64,000 nucleotides of DNA from Paraburkholderia acidipaludis NBRC 101816 (lineage in GTDB: Bacteria > Pseudomonadota > Gammaproteobacteria > Burkholderiales > Burkholderiaceae), in assembly GCF_000684975.1 (NCBI RefSeq), contig NZ_BAXZ01000023.1:66402-130401 (forward strand). The letters are read 5' to 3'. Made by a program: the position numbers and the translations under genes. Within the stretch, counting starts at the first letter, position 1; each line of letters begins with the position of its first letter. The notes under the pieces are model-generated. The model saw only the letters and a list, made by a program, of their open reading frames with translations, was not told the DNA's origin and did not search any database. Shown piece by piece: positions 41,927 through 51,393 of this stretch.

Positions 41927-44725
41927 TTATCCGCCGATCAGCTTCAACCCCGCCGGCAGCGACTCGCCGAAGATGCGCCCCGTATCCGCGTGATCGAGCG
42001 CGACCACTTCGCGAACCATGGCGATCCACGCGGGTGGCGCGCCGCCCGCCGTGAGCCGCCGCACGATCTCCTCGCGCAGCGGATCGGCCAGGTCGCGCGA
42101 GCGGTCGCCCGTCATGCGCGCAATCTGCACGGCGGCGAACATGGCCGGCTCCACCTTGCGCCAGTTGTGCGCGAGTATCGCTTCGAGCCAGCGCGTCGCC
42201 ACGTCGGGCGGCACCACGCCGTGCGCGCTGCCATAGAACGGCAGGCGCGCGCCGATGCGCCCCACGGCCCACCAGCTCTGCGGATTTTCCGAGGGTTGCG
42301 CGAGCCGTTCGAGCAGGCGCTCCGCGATCGCGATCTTGCGCTCGACCGCAATGTGTTCGAGCGACGCGTAGAGGCGGACCATATCGGCCTGGCCGAGCTT
42401 CGCCGCGTCGAAGGGCAGCTTGTGGCGCTTCGACGCGGCCGCTTCCTCGAGCCAGTCCATCGCTTCGAGCACCTGCTGCTGGGCCGCTTCGGGCAGGCCG
42501 CCGGCCGTGCGGCGCCAGAGCGTCCACCATTCGGACCAGACCTGGCCGTCGTTGACGTGCTGGATGCCGTCGTCGAAGAGCGTCCATAGCTGCTCCACGC
42601 GCCATTCGTCGAGCGGATAGCCGAAGCCGGGGCGCACGCAAAAGCCCGCGAGGTTCAGCCAGAGCCGTTCGTGATCGGCCGAGCGCCGGCGCCGCCCCGC
42701 GCGCTCCCACAGGACTCCGAACAGTTCGCGCAGCAGCGGCCCGTCCCAGTTTTCGCGCGGGCCGAGGCACTGTTCGAGCTGCTGGCGCAGGCGTTTCACA
42801 TCCTTGGGGTCGCCCTTGGCGGAAGGCGGGCCGAACACGCGGTCGATCAGGGCGATCGCGGCGTCGAGCGAAGGGTGGCGCGTAATGGCTTCGGCTTCGC
42901 TTGTGGCGTCCTCGCGCCTGAGCTGGAATTCCAGCAGCCAGCGCTGCGCAGGGTCGTCGGTGGCGATGCAGTGCACTTCCAGCGTGCCCAGCTCCGAGAG
43001 CGACGTCATGAGCTTGACCTCGCGTTCGCGCGCACCGTCTGCGCCGTCGTGCGGCACCACGGTCGCGAGCGGCGGCAGGCGCACGAAGTCGGCCGTCGAA
43101 ACGTCGGCGATCTCGCCGGCACGCCATGCCGTGTCGGCCACGGTGGAGACGAGGTGGAACTGCACCGGATGCCCGAGGCGCAGTGCGAAAACGCGTTCGT
43201 CCAGATGCACTTCGTGCGCTTCCTCGGTGCCGCGCGGCAGCAGGCAGACGCCGCGCTGTGTTGGCTCCGCTTCGTCGAGCACGAGGAAATAGCTGCGCGG
43301 CGAGCCGCCGCCGATGCGCGGCGCGTAGCCCCTGCGCGCGAGCGCATAGGCCACCGCGCCGCGCGCGACGGCGATGTCGGGCTGATCGTTGTTGAGTACC
43401 TTGAGCGGCTGCCCGCGCCAGCCGCCGAGCGTTTCGGCCAGCCGCTCCGAGAGGGCGCGCGCGCGGAACACGCCGCCGTTCAGCAGCAAGGTGTCGGGAA
43501 CCGGGAGCGCTTGCGCTTCGTTTTGCGCTTCGCTGTGAGTCTTGCCAAACGCTTCGCGCGACTGCGCGGCGAAACGGTTCAGGAAGGCGGCGACGTGCCG
43601 CGTGACGGCCGGATCGGCGGCATAGGGCAGGCCGAACTCCACGAGCGCCGCTCGCGCGCGGCGCGGAAGATCGTTCGCTTCGCCGTGCGGAAAGAAGCCG
43701 TCCACGACAACCTGTTCGACTTCCTCGCGGGCGAGCTGCGTGGTCCGCGCGCCGCCGATCAGGCGCGAGCCCGTACCAAGCAGCGTGACCGGCACGCTGG
43801 CGGGCGCCGCTTCGTCGAGCAACTGCTCTTTCGCGGCGCGGCACCGTTCGACGAGCTGCGAGAGCGCGGCCGCCGAAAGACGCGCCTCGCCCGGCTGCGC
43901 GGCAAGCCGCGACTCGACGAGATGCGCGAGCGCGAGATCCATGTTGTCGCCGCCCAGCATCAGATGGTTGCCCACGCCGATGCGCGTGAGCCGCGGCTCG
44001 CCGCCCTCGATTTCGACCTTGATGAGCGTGAGGTCGGTCGTGCCGCCGCCCACGTCGCAGACGAGCACGAGCTTCGTGCCGGCCAGCTCGGCGCCGAGCG
44101 TCGCGCGATGATGGAACAGCCAGTCGTAGAACGCGGCCTGCGGCTCTTCCAGCAGACGCAGCGCGGGCAGGCCGGCGAGCCGCGCGGCCTCCAGCGTGAG
44201 CGCGCGCGCGCCGTCGTCGAAAGACGCGGGCACCGTGAGCACCACGTCCTGGGCTTCGAGCGGCGCATGCGGAAAACGCCGGTTCCATGCGGCGCGCACC
44301 TGCGCGAGGTAGCTCGCGCTCGCGGCAACGGGCGAGACCTTGGCGACGTCGTCCGCGGCGCCCCACGGCAGGATCGGCGCGAGACGGTCCACGGCCGTAT
44401 GCGAGAGCCAGCTCTTCGCACTGCTGACGAGTCGCCCGGGCACCTGCGCCCCCAGCACGCGCGCGAAGCGGCCGATCACCGCGGGCGGCACGGCGCCGGA
44501 TTGCGCGGATTTCTCAGGACTCCATGGCAACTCCGTGCTCTCCGGCGCGAGTTCGCCGGGAGCCGGGTGATAGCGCGCGGAAGGCAGGAGCGGCGCCGTG
44601 CCGACCTCTCCCGCGGCCACGAGCTGATCGACGTCGAAGACGCGGATCTGCCCGCCGCCGGCCTCGACGTAGGCCACGACCGTGTTGCTCGTCCCCAGGT
44701 CGATGCCGACGAGGTACGGCTTCAT
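41927..44725 (-). CDS. Large Hsp70-like ATPase (DUF3731-type), third gene of DUF2760 operon
   Basis: 932 residues. The first 550 or so form an actin/Hsp70 nucleotide domain: phosphate-1 loop GIDLGTSNTVVAYV (about 7-20), phosphate-2 VCDVGGGTTDLTL (about 222-234), LRLLEEPQAAFYDWL and adenosine motif LNGGVFRARAL. The canonical peptide-binding beta domain and lid are replaced by about 350 residues that look largely helical and tryptophan-rich (the DUF3731 region). It starts 5 bases after the stop of the other Hsp70 gene, so the two are co-translated. No GrpE or DnaJ is near. Cytoplasmic; client and role unknown. Confidence 0.9.
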   Translation of the reverse strand: MKPYLVGIDLGTSNTVVAYVEAGGGQIRVFDVDQLVAAGEVGTAPLLPSARYHPAPGELAPESTELPWSPEKSAQSGAVPPAVIGRFARVLGAQVPGRLVSSAKSWLSHTAVDRLAPILPWGAADDVAKVSPVAASASYLAQVRAAWNRRFPHAPLEAQDVVLTVPASFDDGARALTLEAARLAGLPALRLLEEPQAAFYDWLFHHRATLGAELAGTKLVLVCDVGGGTTDLTLIKVEIEGGEPRLTRIGVGNHLMLGGDNMDLALAHLVESRLAAQPGEARLSAAALSQLVERCRAAKEQLLDEAAPASVPVTLLGTGSRLIGGARTTQLAREEVEQVVVDGFFPHGEANDLPRRARAALVEFGLPYAADPAVTRHVAAFLNRFAAQSREAFGKTHSEAQNEAQALPVPDTLLLNGGVFRARALSERLAETLGGWRGQPLKVLNNDQPDIAVARGAVAYALARRGYAPRIGGGSPRSYFLVLDEAEPTQRGVCLLPRGTEEAHEVHLDERVFALRLGHPVQFHLVSTVADTAWRAGEIADVSTADFVRLPPLATVVPHDGADGAREREVKLMTSLSELGTLEVHCIATDDPAQRWLLEFQLRREDATSEAEAITRHPSLDAAIALIDRVFGPPSAKGDPKDVKRLRQQLEQCLGPRENWDGPLLRELFGVLWERAGRRRRSADHERLWLNLAGFCVRPGFGYPLDEWRVEQLWTLFDDGIQHVNDGQVWSEWWTLWRRTAGGLPEAAQQQVLEAMDWLEEAAASKRHKLPFDAAKLGQADMVRLYASLEHIAVERKIAIAERLLERLAQPSENPQSWWAVGRIGARLPFYGSAHGVVPPDVATRWLEAILAHNWRKVEPAMFAAVQIARMTGDRSRDLADPLREEIVRRLTAGGAPPAWIAMVREVVALDHADTGRIFGESLPAGLKLIGG

Positions 44726-44730
44726 GGGCG

Positions 44731-46572
44731 TCAGGCGCCGCCGCGCACGTCGAACTCGACTTTCCAGCGCTCGCTGCTGCCCGAGGGCACCGCTTCGAGT
44801 TCGAGCGTGCCCGCCTCGGTCACGCGTGCGTGCAGGCGCACCGGCACGATGTCACCGGGCGTGCGGCCTTCGGTCGGCAGCGTGGCCTGGATTTCATCGA
44901 GTTCCTGCAACTCCTCGGGAGACCAGTAGTCGAGCATCGTGCCCACCTGGTCCTGGCGGCGCACCGACGAACCGAAGAAGCGGAAATGCACGGGCTCGCC
45001 CACGACGAGACCGAATTCCTGCGGGGGCAGGGCCGCGTCGGTGCCTTCTTCCATGCCGAAGGGTGCGACGCACAGCGCCGAAACGGGCGGCTCCAGGCCC
45101 GGCACGGCCGGCATGGCCGACTCGATCGCCACGTAGTAGGCGCGCGCCGTGCCGCCGCGAATGCGCACGCCTTTGCCGCGCTTCACGTAGCCGTAGTAGG
45201 CCGCGCCGCGCGCGACCGCGAGGTCGAGGTCGGCGCCGCCCAGCAGGCGCGCGGGTGCGACGCCTTCGGCGGCAAGCCAGCCGTTGAGCACGTCGAGAAT
45301 GCGGCTTGCGAGCAGTTCGGACTTGAACACGCCGCCGTTGAAAAGGACCGCCGTGGGATGCAGGAAGCTCGCGCCTTCGGGCACCGCGTCGGCGAGGCCT
45401 TCGAGGTTGGCGAGCGCGCCCACCTGCTTGCCGAGGAAGGCTGCCAGATGGCGCGTGATGCCCGCGTCCTGCGCATACGGCAGGCCCAGTTGCGTGAGGC
45501 CCGCGCGTGCGCGGCTCACGGGCCGCGCCGCTGCGTCGACAATCGGGAAGAAGCCTTCGAGGATCGTCTGCGTAAGTTCGGCGCGCGTGAGCTCGGTGCG
45601 GATCGAGCCGCCGATCAGCTTCGAACCGCGGCTCGGCACGACGAGGGGCACCGCGTCCGCGCTCTGGTCGTTGAGCAGCGTTTCCTTGGCCGCGCGGCAG
45701 GCGTAGGTGAGGGCGCGCAGCTGCCACGGATCGGCCTGCGTGCCCTGCGCCGCGAGCTTGCGCGCGACCACGTGGGCGAGCGCGAGATCCATGTTGTCGC
45801 CGCCGAGCAGGATGTGGTCGCCCACGGCCACGCGATGCAGTTCGAGATTGCCCTCGCGCTCCACGACGGCGATCAGCGAGAGGTCGGTCGTGCCGCCGCC
45901 CACGTCCACGACGAGGAGGATGTCGCCGACCTTGACCTCCTTGCGCCAGATGCCGCCGCTTTTCTGGATCCAGCTATAGAGCGCGGCCTGCGGCTCCTCC
46001 AGCAGCGTCATGCGGGCATAGCCGGCCGCCTGCGCGGCCTCGGCGGTCAGTTCGCGCGCGGCCGGATCGAACGAGGCCGGGATCGTGACGGTGATGTCCT
46101 GATCGACGAAGGGCGCTTCCGGATGCGCGTGATCCCACGCTTCGCGCAGGTGCGTGAGGTAGCGCACCGAGCTTTCGAGCGGCGAGACGCGCGCGACTTC
46201 GGGCGGCGCGTCGTTCGGCAGGATGGCGGCGCGGCGGTCCACGCCCGGATGGCAGAGCCAGCTCTTGGCGCTCGACACCAGGCGGATGGGCGTGCCCGCG
46301 CCGCGGCTGCGCGCGAGTTCGCCCACCGCGTAGTCGCGGCTCGCGGTCCAGGGCAGCGTGAGGTCGCCGGGCGTGAGCTCGCCCGAATGCGGCAGGTAGA
46401 GGAACGACGGCAGCAGGTTCGGCGTTTCGAGCGTGCCGGGCGCCGTGAGCTGCGCGATGGGCAGCACACCCTGGTTCGTCTTTTCGCCTTCGCTGGCGGC
46501 GAGATCGACAAACGAGAGCGCCGAGTGCGTGGTGCCGAGGTCGATGCCGATGCAGTAGCGCGACTCGCTCAT
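44731..46572 (-). CDS. Hsp70-family ATPase, second gene of DUF2760 operon
   Basis: 613 residues, close to DnaK length but divergent. Phosphate-1 loop GIDLGTTHSALSFV (about 8-21), phosphate-2 LLVVDVGGGTTDLSL, ARMTLLEEPQAALYSWI, and adenosine motif LFNGGVFKSELL. Its N-terminal architecture is the same as that of the 932-residue partner, including the PWTASRDYAVGELAR and SSAKSWLCHPGVD segments, so the two are paralogues. The C-terminal 150 residues are beta-rich and may be a reduced substrate domain without an alpha-helical lid. Starts inside the DUF2760 stop (4-base overlap). Confidence 0.9.
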   Translation of the reverse strand: MSESRYCIGIDLGTTHSALSFVDLAASEGEKTNQGVLPIAQLTAPGTLETPNLLPSFLYLPHSGELTPGDLTLPWTASRDYAVGELARSRGAGTPIRLVSSAKSWLCHPGVDRRAAILPNDAPPEVARVSPLESSVRYLTHLREAWDHAHPEAPFVDQDITVTIPASFDPAARELTAEAAQAAGYARMTLLEEPQAALYSWIQKSGGIWRKEVKVGDILLVVDVGGGTTDLSLIAVVEREGNLELHRVAVGDHILLGGDNMDLALAHVVARKLAAQGTQADPWQLRALTYACRAAKETLLNDQSADAVPLVVPSRGSKLIGGSIRTELTRAELTQTILEGFFPIVDAAARPVSRARAGLTQLGLPYAQDAGITRHLAAFLGKQVGALANLEGLADAVPEGASFLHPTAVLFNGGVFKSELLASRILDVLNGWLAAEGVAPARLLGGADLDLAVARGAAYYGYVKRGKGVRIRGGTARAYYVAIESAMPAVPGLEPPVSALCVAPFGMEEGTDAALPPQEFGLVVGEPVHFRFFGSSVRRQDQVGTMLDYWSPEELQELDEIQATLPTEGRTPGDIVPVRLHARVTEAGTLELEAVPSGSSERWKVEFDVRGGA

Positions 46573-47168
46573 AGCTCCACCTCCGCCGGTGCGATCACGC
46601 TCACGTCGTGGGTCTTGACGAGCTTCGGCAGTTTCACGTCGGCCACGCGCCAGCCGCGGTGCGCAATGCTGCCGGTAAACGGCGCCGCGCCGACCACGTT
46701 GCCCGTGAGACGCACGGCCGTGGCGTCGAAGCCTTCGGGCAGCGTGACGCGGCTGCCTTCGGCCTCGTCGCGCACGGGGCGGATCGTGAAGTGCTCGCGC
46801 AGCGTCGAGCGGCAGCCCTCGTGGACGAGGCGCGCGGCCGCGCCGATGTCGGCGTCCGAATAGCCGGCAATGTCCTCTTCGACGAAATCGACGAAGCGCG
46901 CGTTGCGCTGGAGCAGGCCGAGCAGTTGCAGGGCGGAGTCCGGGCTGGCGGCTTCGATAGCGGGTGCGGGCGCTGCGGCCGGCGCGGGGTGCGGTGCGCT
47001 TACCGGGGCAGCCGGCGCGACGGGCTGGACGGGCGCCGTAACGGGCGCCGCTTCGCCATTACGCAGGCGCTGCACGTTCGCGGCGAGCTTGCCGTCGCCG
47101 AGAATGGCAAAAAACGATCCGACGGCAACGGCAAGCCGGCCGGCGAAAGACAGATTCGATTCGGTCAT
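46569..47168 (-). CDS. DUF2760-domain protein, first gene of Hsp70 operon
   Basis: 199 residues. A short N-terminal hydrophobic segment (AGRLAVAVGSFFAILGDG) is followed by an Ala/Pro-rich linker (about 42-76) and a conserved C-terminal domain: LLQRNARFVDFVEEDIAGYSD, EGCRSTLREHF, APFTGSIAHRGWRVADVKLP. That domain is DUF2760, of unknown function, repeatedly found with Hsp70-like genes. The hydrophobic start may tie it to the membrane. It is probably the adaptor or substrate-side partner of the two ATPases (inferred from gene order only). Confidence 0.85.
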   Translation of the reverse strand: MTESNLSFAGRLAVAVGSFFAILGDGKLAANVQRLRNGEAAPVTAPVQPVAPAAPVSAPHPAPAAAPAPAIEAASPDSALQLLGLLQRNARFVDFVEEDIAGYSDADIGAAARLVHEGCRSTLREHFTIRPVRDEAEGSRVTLPEGFDATAVRLTGNVVGAAPFTGSIAHRGWRVADVKLPKLVKTHDVSVIAPAEVEL

Positions 47169-47308
47169 GAAAGACTGCTCCTCAAGGCTCGCGTGTACGG
47201 CGAGCGGGCCTGAGCCGGTCCCGATAGGGCGCGATGCGCCCGGAGGCCGGCGGGAATGGGGAGGGCCCGGTGCGGACCCAAAACCGCTATTTTGCCTTGT
47301 CGCGGTGA

Positions 47309-47332
47309 CGAGTCGGGGAAAATACCGACTCG
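47309..47332. promoter_or_regulatory. Inverted repeat upstream of the DUF2760 operon
   Basis: CGAGTCGG (47309-47316) and CCGACTCG (47325-47332), a perfect 8-bp stem with an AT-rich loop, 141 bases before the DUF2760 start and 44 bases after the MFS stop on the same strand. It could be the MFS terminator (no U-run follows) or an operator for the Hsp70 operon. Confidence 0.45.
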
Positions 47333-47375
47333 GGAACGGAATGGAGGGCTGAGTTTGGCGCCCGCAGCGCGGCTG

Positions 47376-48773
47376 CTACCGGCCGCCCGCGGCCGCCGTC
47401 TTCACGGCAGCGCCGGCTGCCGGGCTCTCGTCGATGCGGCGGAAGATCAGCGCGGAGAGCAGCGTGATGGCCCCGACGCAGGCGAAGCTCATGCGGAACC
47501 CCGCCGTGATCGTGCCCCACTGATCGGCGAACAGGGTGACGAGCGCGCCGCCGATCGACACGCCCAGCCCCATGGCGAGCATCTGCACCATCGAAAAGAG
47601 GCTGTTGCCGCTGCCGGCGTCTTCGTGGGAGAGCCCCTTGAGCGTGATGCTGTTCATGGCGGCGAACTGCATCGAATTGGCCGCGCCGAACACGGCCAGC
47701 ACCGCCATTTGCACGGCGAGCGGCGTGCCGCGCGAGATCAGTGCGAACGCAACGATCGATCCGCCGACAACGAGCGTGTTCACGAGCAGGAACAGGTCGT
47801 AGCCATAACGGCGGATCAGCGGCGCGATCCAGCGCTTGGCGATGGCGCCGGCGAGCGCGGCGGGCAGCATCATCAAGCCGGAACGCAGCGGCGTATAGCC
47901 GAGTTCGAGCTGCATGAGGAGCGGCACGAGGAACGGCACGGCGCTCGAGCCGATCCGGCACACGAGATTGCCGATCAGGCCGACACTGAAATTCGGCTCG
48001 CGAAAGAGCGCGAGCTTGAAGAGCGGATTCGCGCGGCGCCGCGCATAGGGCACATACGCGAGCGCGGCGGCGAGCGCCAGCACAAAGAGCGCGACGGACC
48101 ACGCGGTGCGATGCGACTGCATGGGCACGTCCACGGCGAGCGAAAACGCGATCATGCACAGCGAGAGCAGCGCGCAGCCGGCCACGTCGAACGGCGGCGC
48201 GGCCGTGCCTGCCGCGCGCGGCAGGTAGCGCAGCACCGCGATCAGGCCGACCGCGCCAATCGGCACGTTGATGAGGAAAATCCAGTGCCACGTCGCGGCT
48301 TCGACGAACCAGCCGCCCAGCGTCGGCCCGACGATCGGACCGACCTGGCCCGCCACCGAAATCATCGCGAGCGCCGCAACGTACTGCTCGCCGCTCACGG
48401 CGCGCAGCACGGCGAGCCGCCCGATGGGCAGCAGCATCGACCCGCCCACGCCTTGCAGCACGCGCGCGACCACCAACTGGCCGAGCGTATGCGCGCTCGC
48501 GCAGCACAGCGAGCCGAGCACGAAGATCAGAATGGCCGTGAAATAGACGCGGCGCGTGCCGAAACGGTCGGCGAGCCAGCCGGAGGCTGGCGTCAGCATG
48601 GCCATCGTCAGCGTGTACGCGACGATGACCGGCTGCATCATGAGCGGCTTCACGCCCAGGCTGCGCGCCATGGACGGCAGGGCGGTATTGACGATGGTGG
48701 TATCGAGCGCCTGCATGAAAAAGCCGGCGGCGACGATCCACAGCAACGCGGTATGACTTGAATCCTTGTTCAT
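47376..48773 (-). CDS. DHA2-type MFS exporter (MdtD/EmrB-like)
   Basis: 465 residues from ATG 48773; 34 upstream codons are open but overlap the regulator's promoter. Fourteen hydrophobic helices are expected. DHA2 features: 'GFFMQALDTTIVNTALPSMA' in helix 1 (motif D1), loop 2-3 ADRFGTRRVY, helix 5 'AGQVGPIVGPTLGGWFVEAA' (motif C of antiporters). It probably exports a toxic organic compound and is controlled by the divergent LysR protein. Confidence 0.9.
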   Translation of the reverse strand: MNKDSSHTALLWIVAAGFFMQALDTTIVNTALPSMARSLGVKPLMMQPVIVAYTLTMAMLTPASGWLADRFGTRRVYFTAILIFVLGSLCCASAHTLGQLVVARVLQGVGGSMLLPIGRLAVLRAVSGEQYVAALAMISVAGQVGPIVGPTLGGWFVEAATWHWIFLINVPIGAVGLIAVLRYLPRAAGTAAPPFDVAGCALLSLCMIAFSLAVDVPMQSHRTAWSVALFVLALAAALAYVPYARRRANPLFKLALFREPNFSVGLIGNLVCRIGSSAVPFLVPLLMQLELGYTPLRSGLMMLPAALAGAIAKRWIAPLIRRYGYDLFLLVNTLVVGGSIVAFALISRGTPLAVQMAVLAVFGAANSMQFAAMNSITLKGLSHEDAGSGNSLFSMVQMLAMGLGVSIGGALVTLFADQWGTITAGFRMSFACVGAITLLSALIFRRIDESPAAGAAVKTAAAGGR

Positions 48774-48928
48774 CGGTACGGGTGGGGCGCCATTGCCCTG
48801 GGCGGGCGGGGAGTGACGGCGCATGGCGTGCGCGCGAGTCAACCCTTTGCGCACTTGTCGGCACCCGTTAATCATATTGTCATTGCGGGCAATCGGGAAC
48901 CCCGCTGGCGGCGTTGACTGTCATCGGC

Positions 48929-48940
48929 TTTACCGATAAC
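48929..48940. promoter_or_regulatory. LacI-type half-palindrome near the LysR start
   Basis: TTTACCGATAAC, one base from the palindrome-like sequence at 53697-53708, placed nine bases before the LysR start. May be a weak site of the same LacI-type regulator or chance. Confidence 0.3.
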
Positions 48941-48948
48941 AATGCCCT

Positions 48949-49809
48949 ATGATCAATCCCTCCTGGCTCAAGACCTTCGCGACCGTTGCCGCCTGTCACA
49001 GCTTCACCGAGGCAGGGCGCCAGCTCGGCCTCACGCAGTCGAGCGTCAGCGACCATGTCCGGCGCCTCGAACACGCGGTCGGCCGGCGGCTGTTCGTGCG
49101 CGATACCCATTCGCTCGCCATGACGCCCGATGGCGAGGCCATGCTCGCGCACGCGGGCGCGATCCTGCAGGCCATCAATCGTGCCGAGGCGCAGTTCCGG
49201 GCACCGCGGCTCAAGGGGCGCGTGCGTCTCGGCTCCTCCGACGACATCGCGCTCGGCCCGCTGCCGACCGTGCTGGCTGCGTTTCGTAATGCGCATCCCG
49301 ACGTGGAGCTGGAGATCACGATCGGCATGACCGGCAAGCTCTATGACCTGCTGGATGCCGGCGCGATCGATCTGATGGTGGGCAAGCGGCGCCTGGGCGA
49401 CAAGCGCGGCGTGCCGCTCTTCACCGGGCGGCTGGAGTGGCTCGCGCGCACGGGCACGCTGGTGGACCTGACGCAGCCGCTGCCGCTGATACTCGTGGCC
49501 GAGCCCAGCGTGACGCGCGCCGTTGTGCTCGATACGCTCGCGCAGACGGATTTCCGCTGGCAGGTGGTGTGCACGAGCAGCAGCCACGCCGGCTGTATTG
49601 CGGCGGCGCGCGGCGGCCTTGGTATAACCGTGCGGCCGCAGTACCTCTCGGCGCGCGGGCTCGTGCCGCCCGTCAATGCGGCGAGCCTGCCCGGGTTGCC
49701 CGATGTGGAGTTCATCGTGCTTGCGGCGAAGCGGCTTAGCCGTCCTGCGGGAACGCTGCTGCAACTGCTGCACGAGAGCGATTTGCGCGGGGCGTGGATT
49801 GGGGAGTAG
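48949..49809 (+). CDS. LysR-family transcriptional regulator
   Basis: 286 residues. Helix-turn-helix at residues 5-62 (WLKTFATVAACHSFTEAGRQ, TQSSVSDHVRRLEHAVG), then a somewhat short substrate-binding domain (LKGRVRLGSSDDIALGPLP, AAARGGLGITVRPQYL). It is divergent from the DHA2 exporter (175-base gap) and convergent with the second MFS gene. It likely activates or represses the exporter in response to the exported compound. Confidence 0.9.
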   Translation: MINPSWLKTFATVAACHSFTEAGRQLGLTQSSVSDHVRRLEHAVGRRLFVRDTHSLAMTPDGEAMLAHAGAILQAINRAEAQFRAPRLKGRVRLGSSDDIALGPLPTVLAAFRNAHPDVELEITIGMTGKLYDLLDAGAIDLMVGKRRLGDKRGVPLFTGRLEWLARTGTLVDLTQPLPLILVAEPSVTRAVVLDTLAQTDFRWQVVCTSSSHAGCIAAARGGLGITVRPQYLSARGLVPPVNAASLPGLPDVEFIVLAAKRLSRPAGTLLQLLHESDLRGAWIGE

Positions 49810-49830
49810 GCGGAGCGTGCGCTTGTGTTA

Positions 49831-51189
49831 CTAGGCCTGACTGTGATCGGGCGATTCGCGGTTCAGCATGGTTTTCGGAATCGAGAGAATCAGGACGCAG
49901 CTCACGAGCAGGCAGGCGCCGAGCGCGTAGGTGCCGTTGTTGATGTCGCCGGTCAGGTCCTTCGCCACGCTCGTGATCATCGAGCCCGTGAAGCCGGAGA
50001 GATTGCCGACCGAATTGATGAGGGCGATGCCCGCGGCGGCGGCCGCGCCGGAGAGTATCTGTCCAGGGAACGTCCAGTAGATCGGCATGAGCCCCAGAAT
50101 CGCGCAGGTGGAGATCGTGAGGAATGCGATCGAAAGCGGCACGTTGTGGGCGAAGAAGGCGCTCAGCATCAACCCGATGCCGCCGATGAACGCGGGAATG
50201 GCCGCATGCAGCCGCCGCTCGCCGGTCTTGCGCGAGTGCGAGGCGTTGCAGATCATCGCGACCACGGCGCTGAGGTAGGGAATGGCGGTCAGAAGGCCGA
50301 TGTGCAGCGGGCTCGTCACGCCTGACGCGCGAATGATGGACGGCAGCCAGAACGCGAGGCCATAGAAGCCGGTATTGAAGCTCAGCAGGATGAAGGTGAG
50401 GAGCCACACCTGCGGATTCTTCAGCCCCGCGGCCATGCTGTGCGCCTTCGTCGTGCCTTCCTGTTCCAGGTTTCGTTGCAGCAGCGCTTTTTCGGCTGCC
50501 GTGAGCCATTTGGCAGACGCGATGCCGTCGCCCATCGTGAGCAGCACGATCACGGCAACGAGGATAGACGGCACGCCCTCCAGCAGCAGCATCCACTGCC
50601 AGCCGCCCATGCCCAGAACGCCGTGGATGTTTTCCATCAGCCACCCCGAGACGACGCCGCCAAGCGTCAGGCTGACCGGAATGGCGATCAGGAATCCCGA
50701 CATCGCAACGCTCTGGCGGCGCGCCGGAAACCAGTAGTTCATATAAAGAATGATGCCCGGGAAGAAGCCCGCTTCGCAGGCGCCCAGCAGAAACCGGAGG
50801 AGATAGAACATCGTCGAGGCTTCGACATGAAAGAACCGCGCGAGCGGCGCGATGAAGGCCAGCGACGACGAGACGATGCCCCAGGTCACCATGATGCGCG
50901 CGATCCAGAAGCGCGCGCCGTAGCGGTGCAGCAGCAGGTTGCTGGGAATCTCGAAGAAGAAATAACCCCAGAAGAAGATGCTGGCGCCCACGGCATAAAC
51001 GCCATCGCTCAGGCCGAGCGAATCGAGCATCTGCAGCTTCGCAAAACCCACATTGACGCGGTCCAGATAGGCCACGACGTAGCAGAGCAGCAGCAACGGC
51101 AGAATGCGGCGCAATACCTTGCGGTAGAGCTGCTCTTCCGCTTCGTCTATGACGGCAGGGGCGGCGGCGGCCTGGCTGAGCGTTGTCAC
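49831..51189 (-). CDS. MFS organic-anion symporter (ACS family)
   Basis: 452 residues, about twelve helices. ACS-family features: LCYVVAYLDRVNVGFAKLQM in helix 1, 'FFWGYFFFEIPSNLLLHRYG' in helix 2, and 'LLGACEAGFFPGIILYMNYW' in helix 4. Such proteins import sugar acids and dicarboxylates (hexuronates, 2-ketogluconate, tartrate) with protons. A perfect palindrome GTTACCGGTAAC lies 22 bases upstream, the form of LacI-type gluconate operators, supporting a sugar-acid substrate. Confidence 0.88.
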   Translation of the reverse strand: MTTLSQAAAAPAVIDEAEEQLYRKVLRRILPLLLLCYVVAYLDRVNVGFAKLQMLDSLGLSDGVYAVGASIFFWGYFFFEIPSNLLLHRYGARFWIARIMVTWGIVSSSLAFIAPLARFFHVEASTMFYLLRFLLGACEAGFFPGIILYMNYWFPARRQSVAMSGFLIAIPVSLTLGGVVSGWLMENIHGVLGMGGWQWMLLLEGVPSILVAVIVLLTMGDGIASAKWLTAAEKALLQRNLEQEGTTKAHSMAAGLKNPQVWLLTFILLSFNTGFYGLAFWLPSIIRASGVTSPLHIGLLTAIPYLSAVVAMICNASHSRKTGERRLHAAIPAFIGGIGLMLSAFFAHNVPLSIAFLTISTCAILGLMPIYWTFPGQILSGAAAAAGIALINSVGNLSGFTGSMITSVAKDLTGDINNGTYALGACLLVSCVLILSIPKTMLNRESPDHSQA

Positions 51190-51211
51190 GGGAGTCTCCT
51201 TTTTTGTGTTT

Positions 51212-51223
51212 GTTACCGGTAAC
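51212..51223. promoter_or_regulatory. LacI-type operator palindrome upstream of the ACS transporter
   Basis: GTTACCGGTAAC is a perfect 12-base palindrome and fits the core of the E. coli GntR/IdnR (LacI-family) gluconate operators. It is 22 bases before the transporter start and should block initiation when bound. Confidence 0.6.
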
Positions 51224-51393
51224 TAAATTAGCACGACTGCCGCCGCGCGACAAGCCGGATAGCTGCACCGGGACCGGGAATTCCCTCGCATGACATCGCC
51301 GTGCGTTATCGCTAACATTTCCGGCCTGAGACTATGTCCCCATACAGGATGGACGTGGCTAAACAAAAAATCTGGAAGGTTTGGAGATTCGCG

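Noticed and set aside
42671..46863. Two long plus-strand frames (42671-44929 and 44524-46863)
   Set aside because: Both mirror the Hsp70-like genes on the minus strand, overlap each other, and have shadow composition.
49831..51189. ACS transporter as part of a phthalate pathway
   Set aside because: No dioxygenase or phthalate gene is near, and the upstream operator resembles gluconate-type sites, so a sugar-acid cargo fits better.
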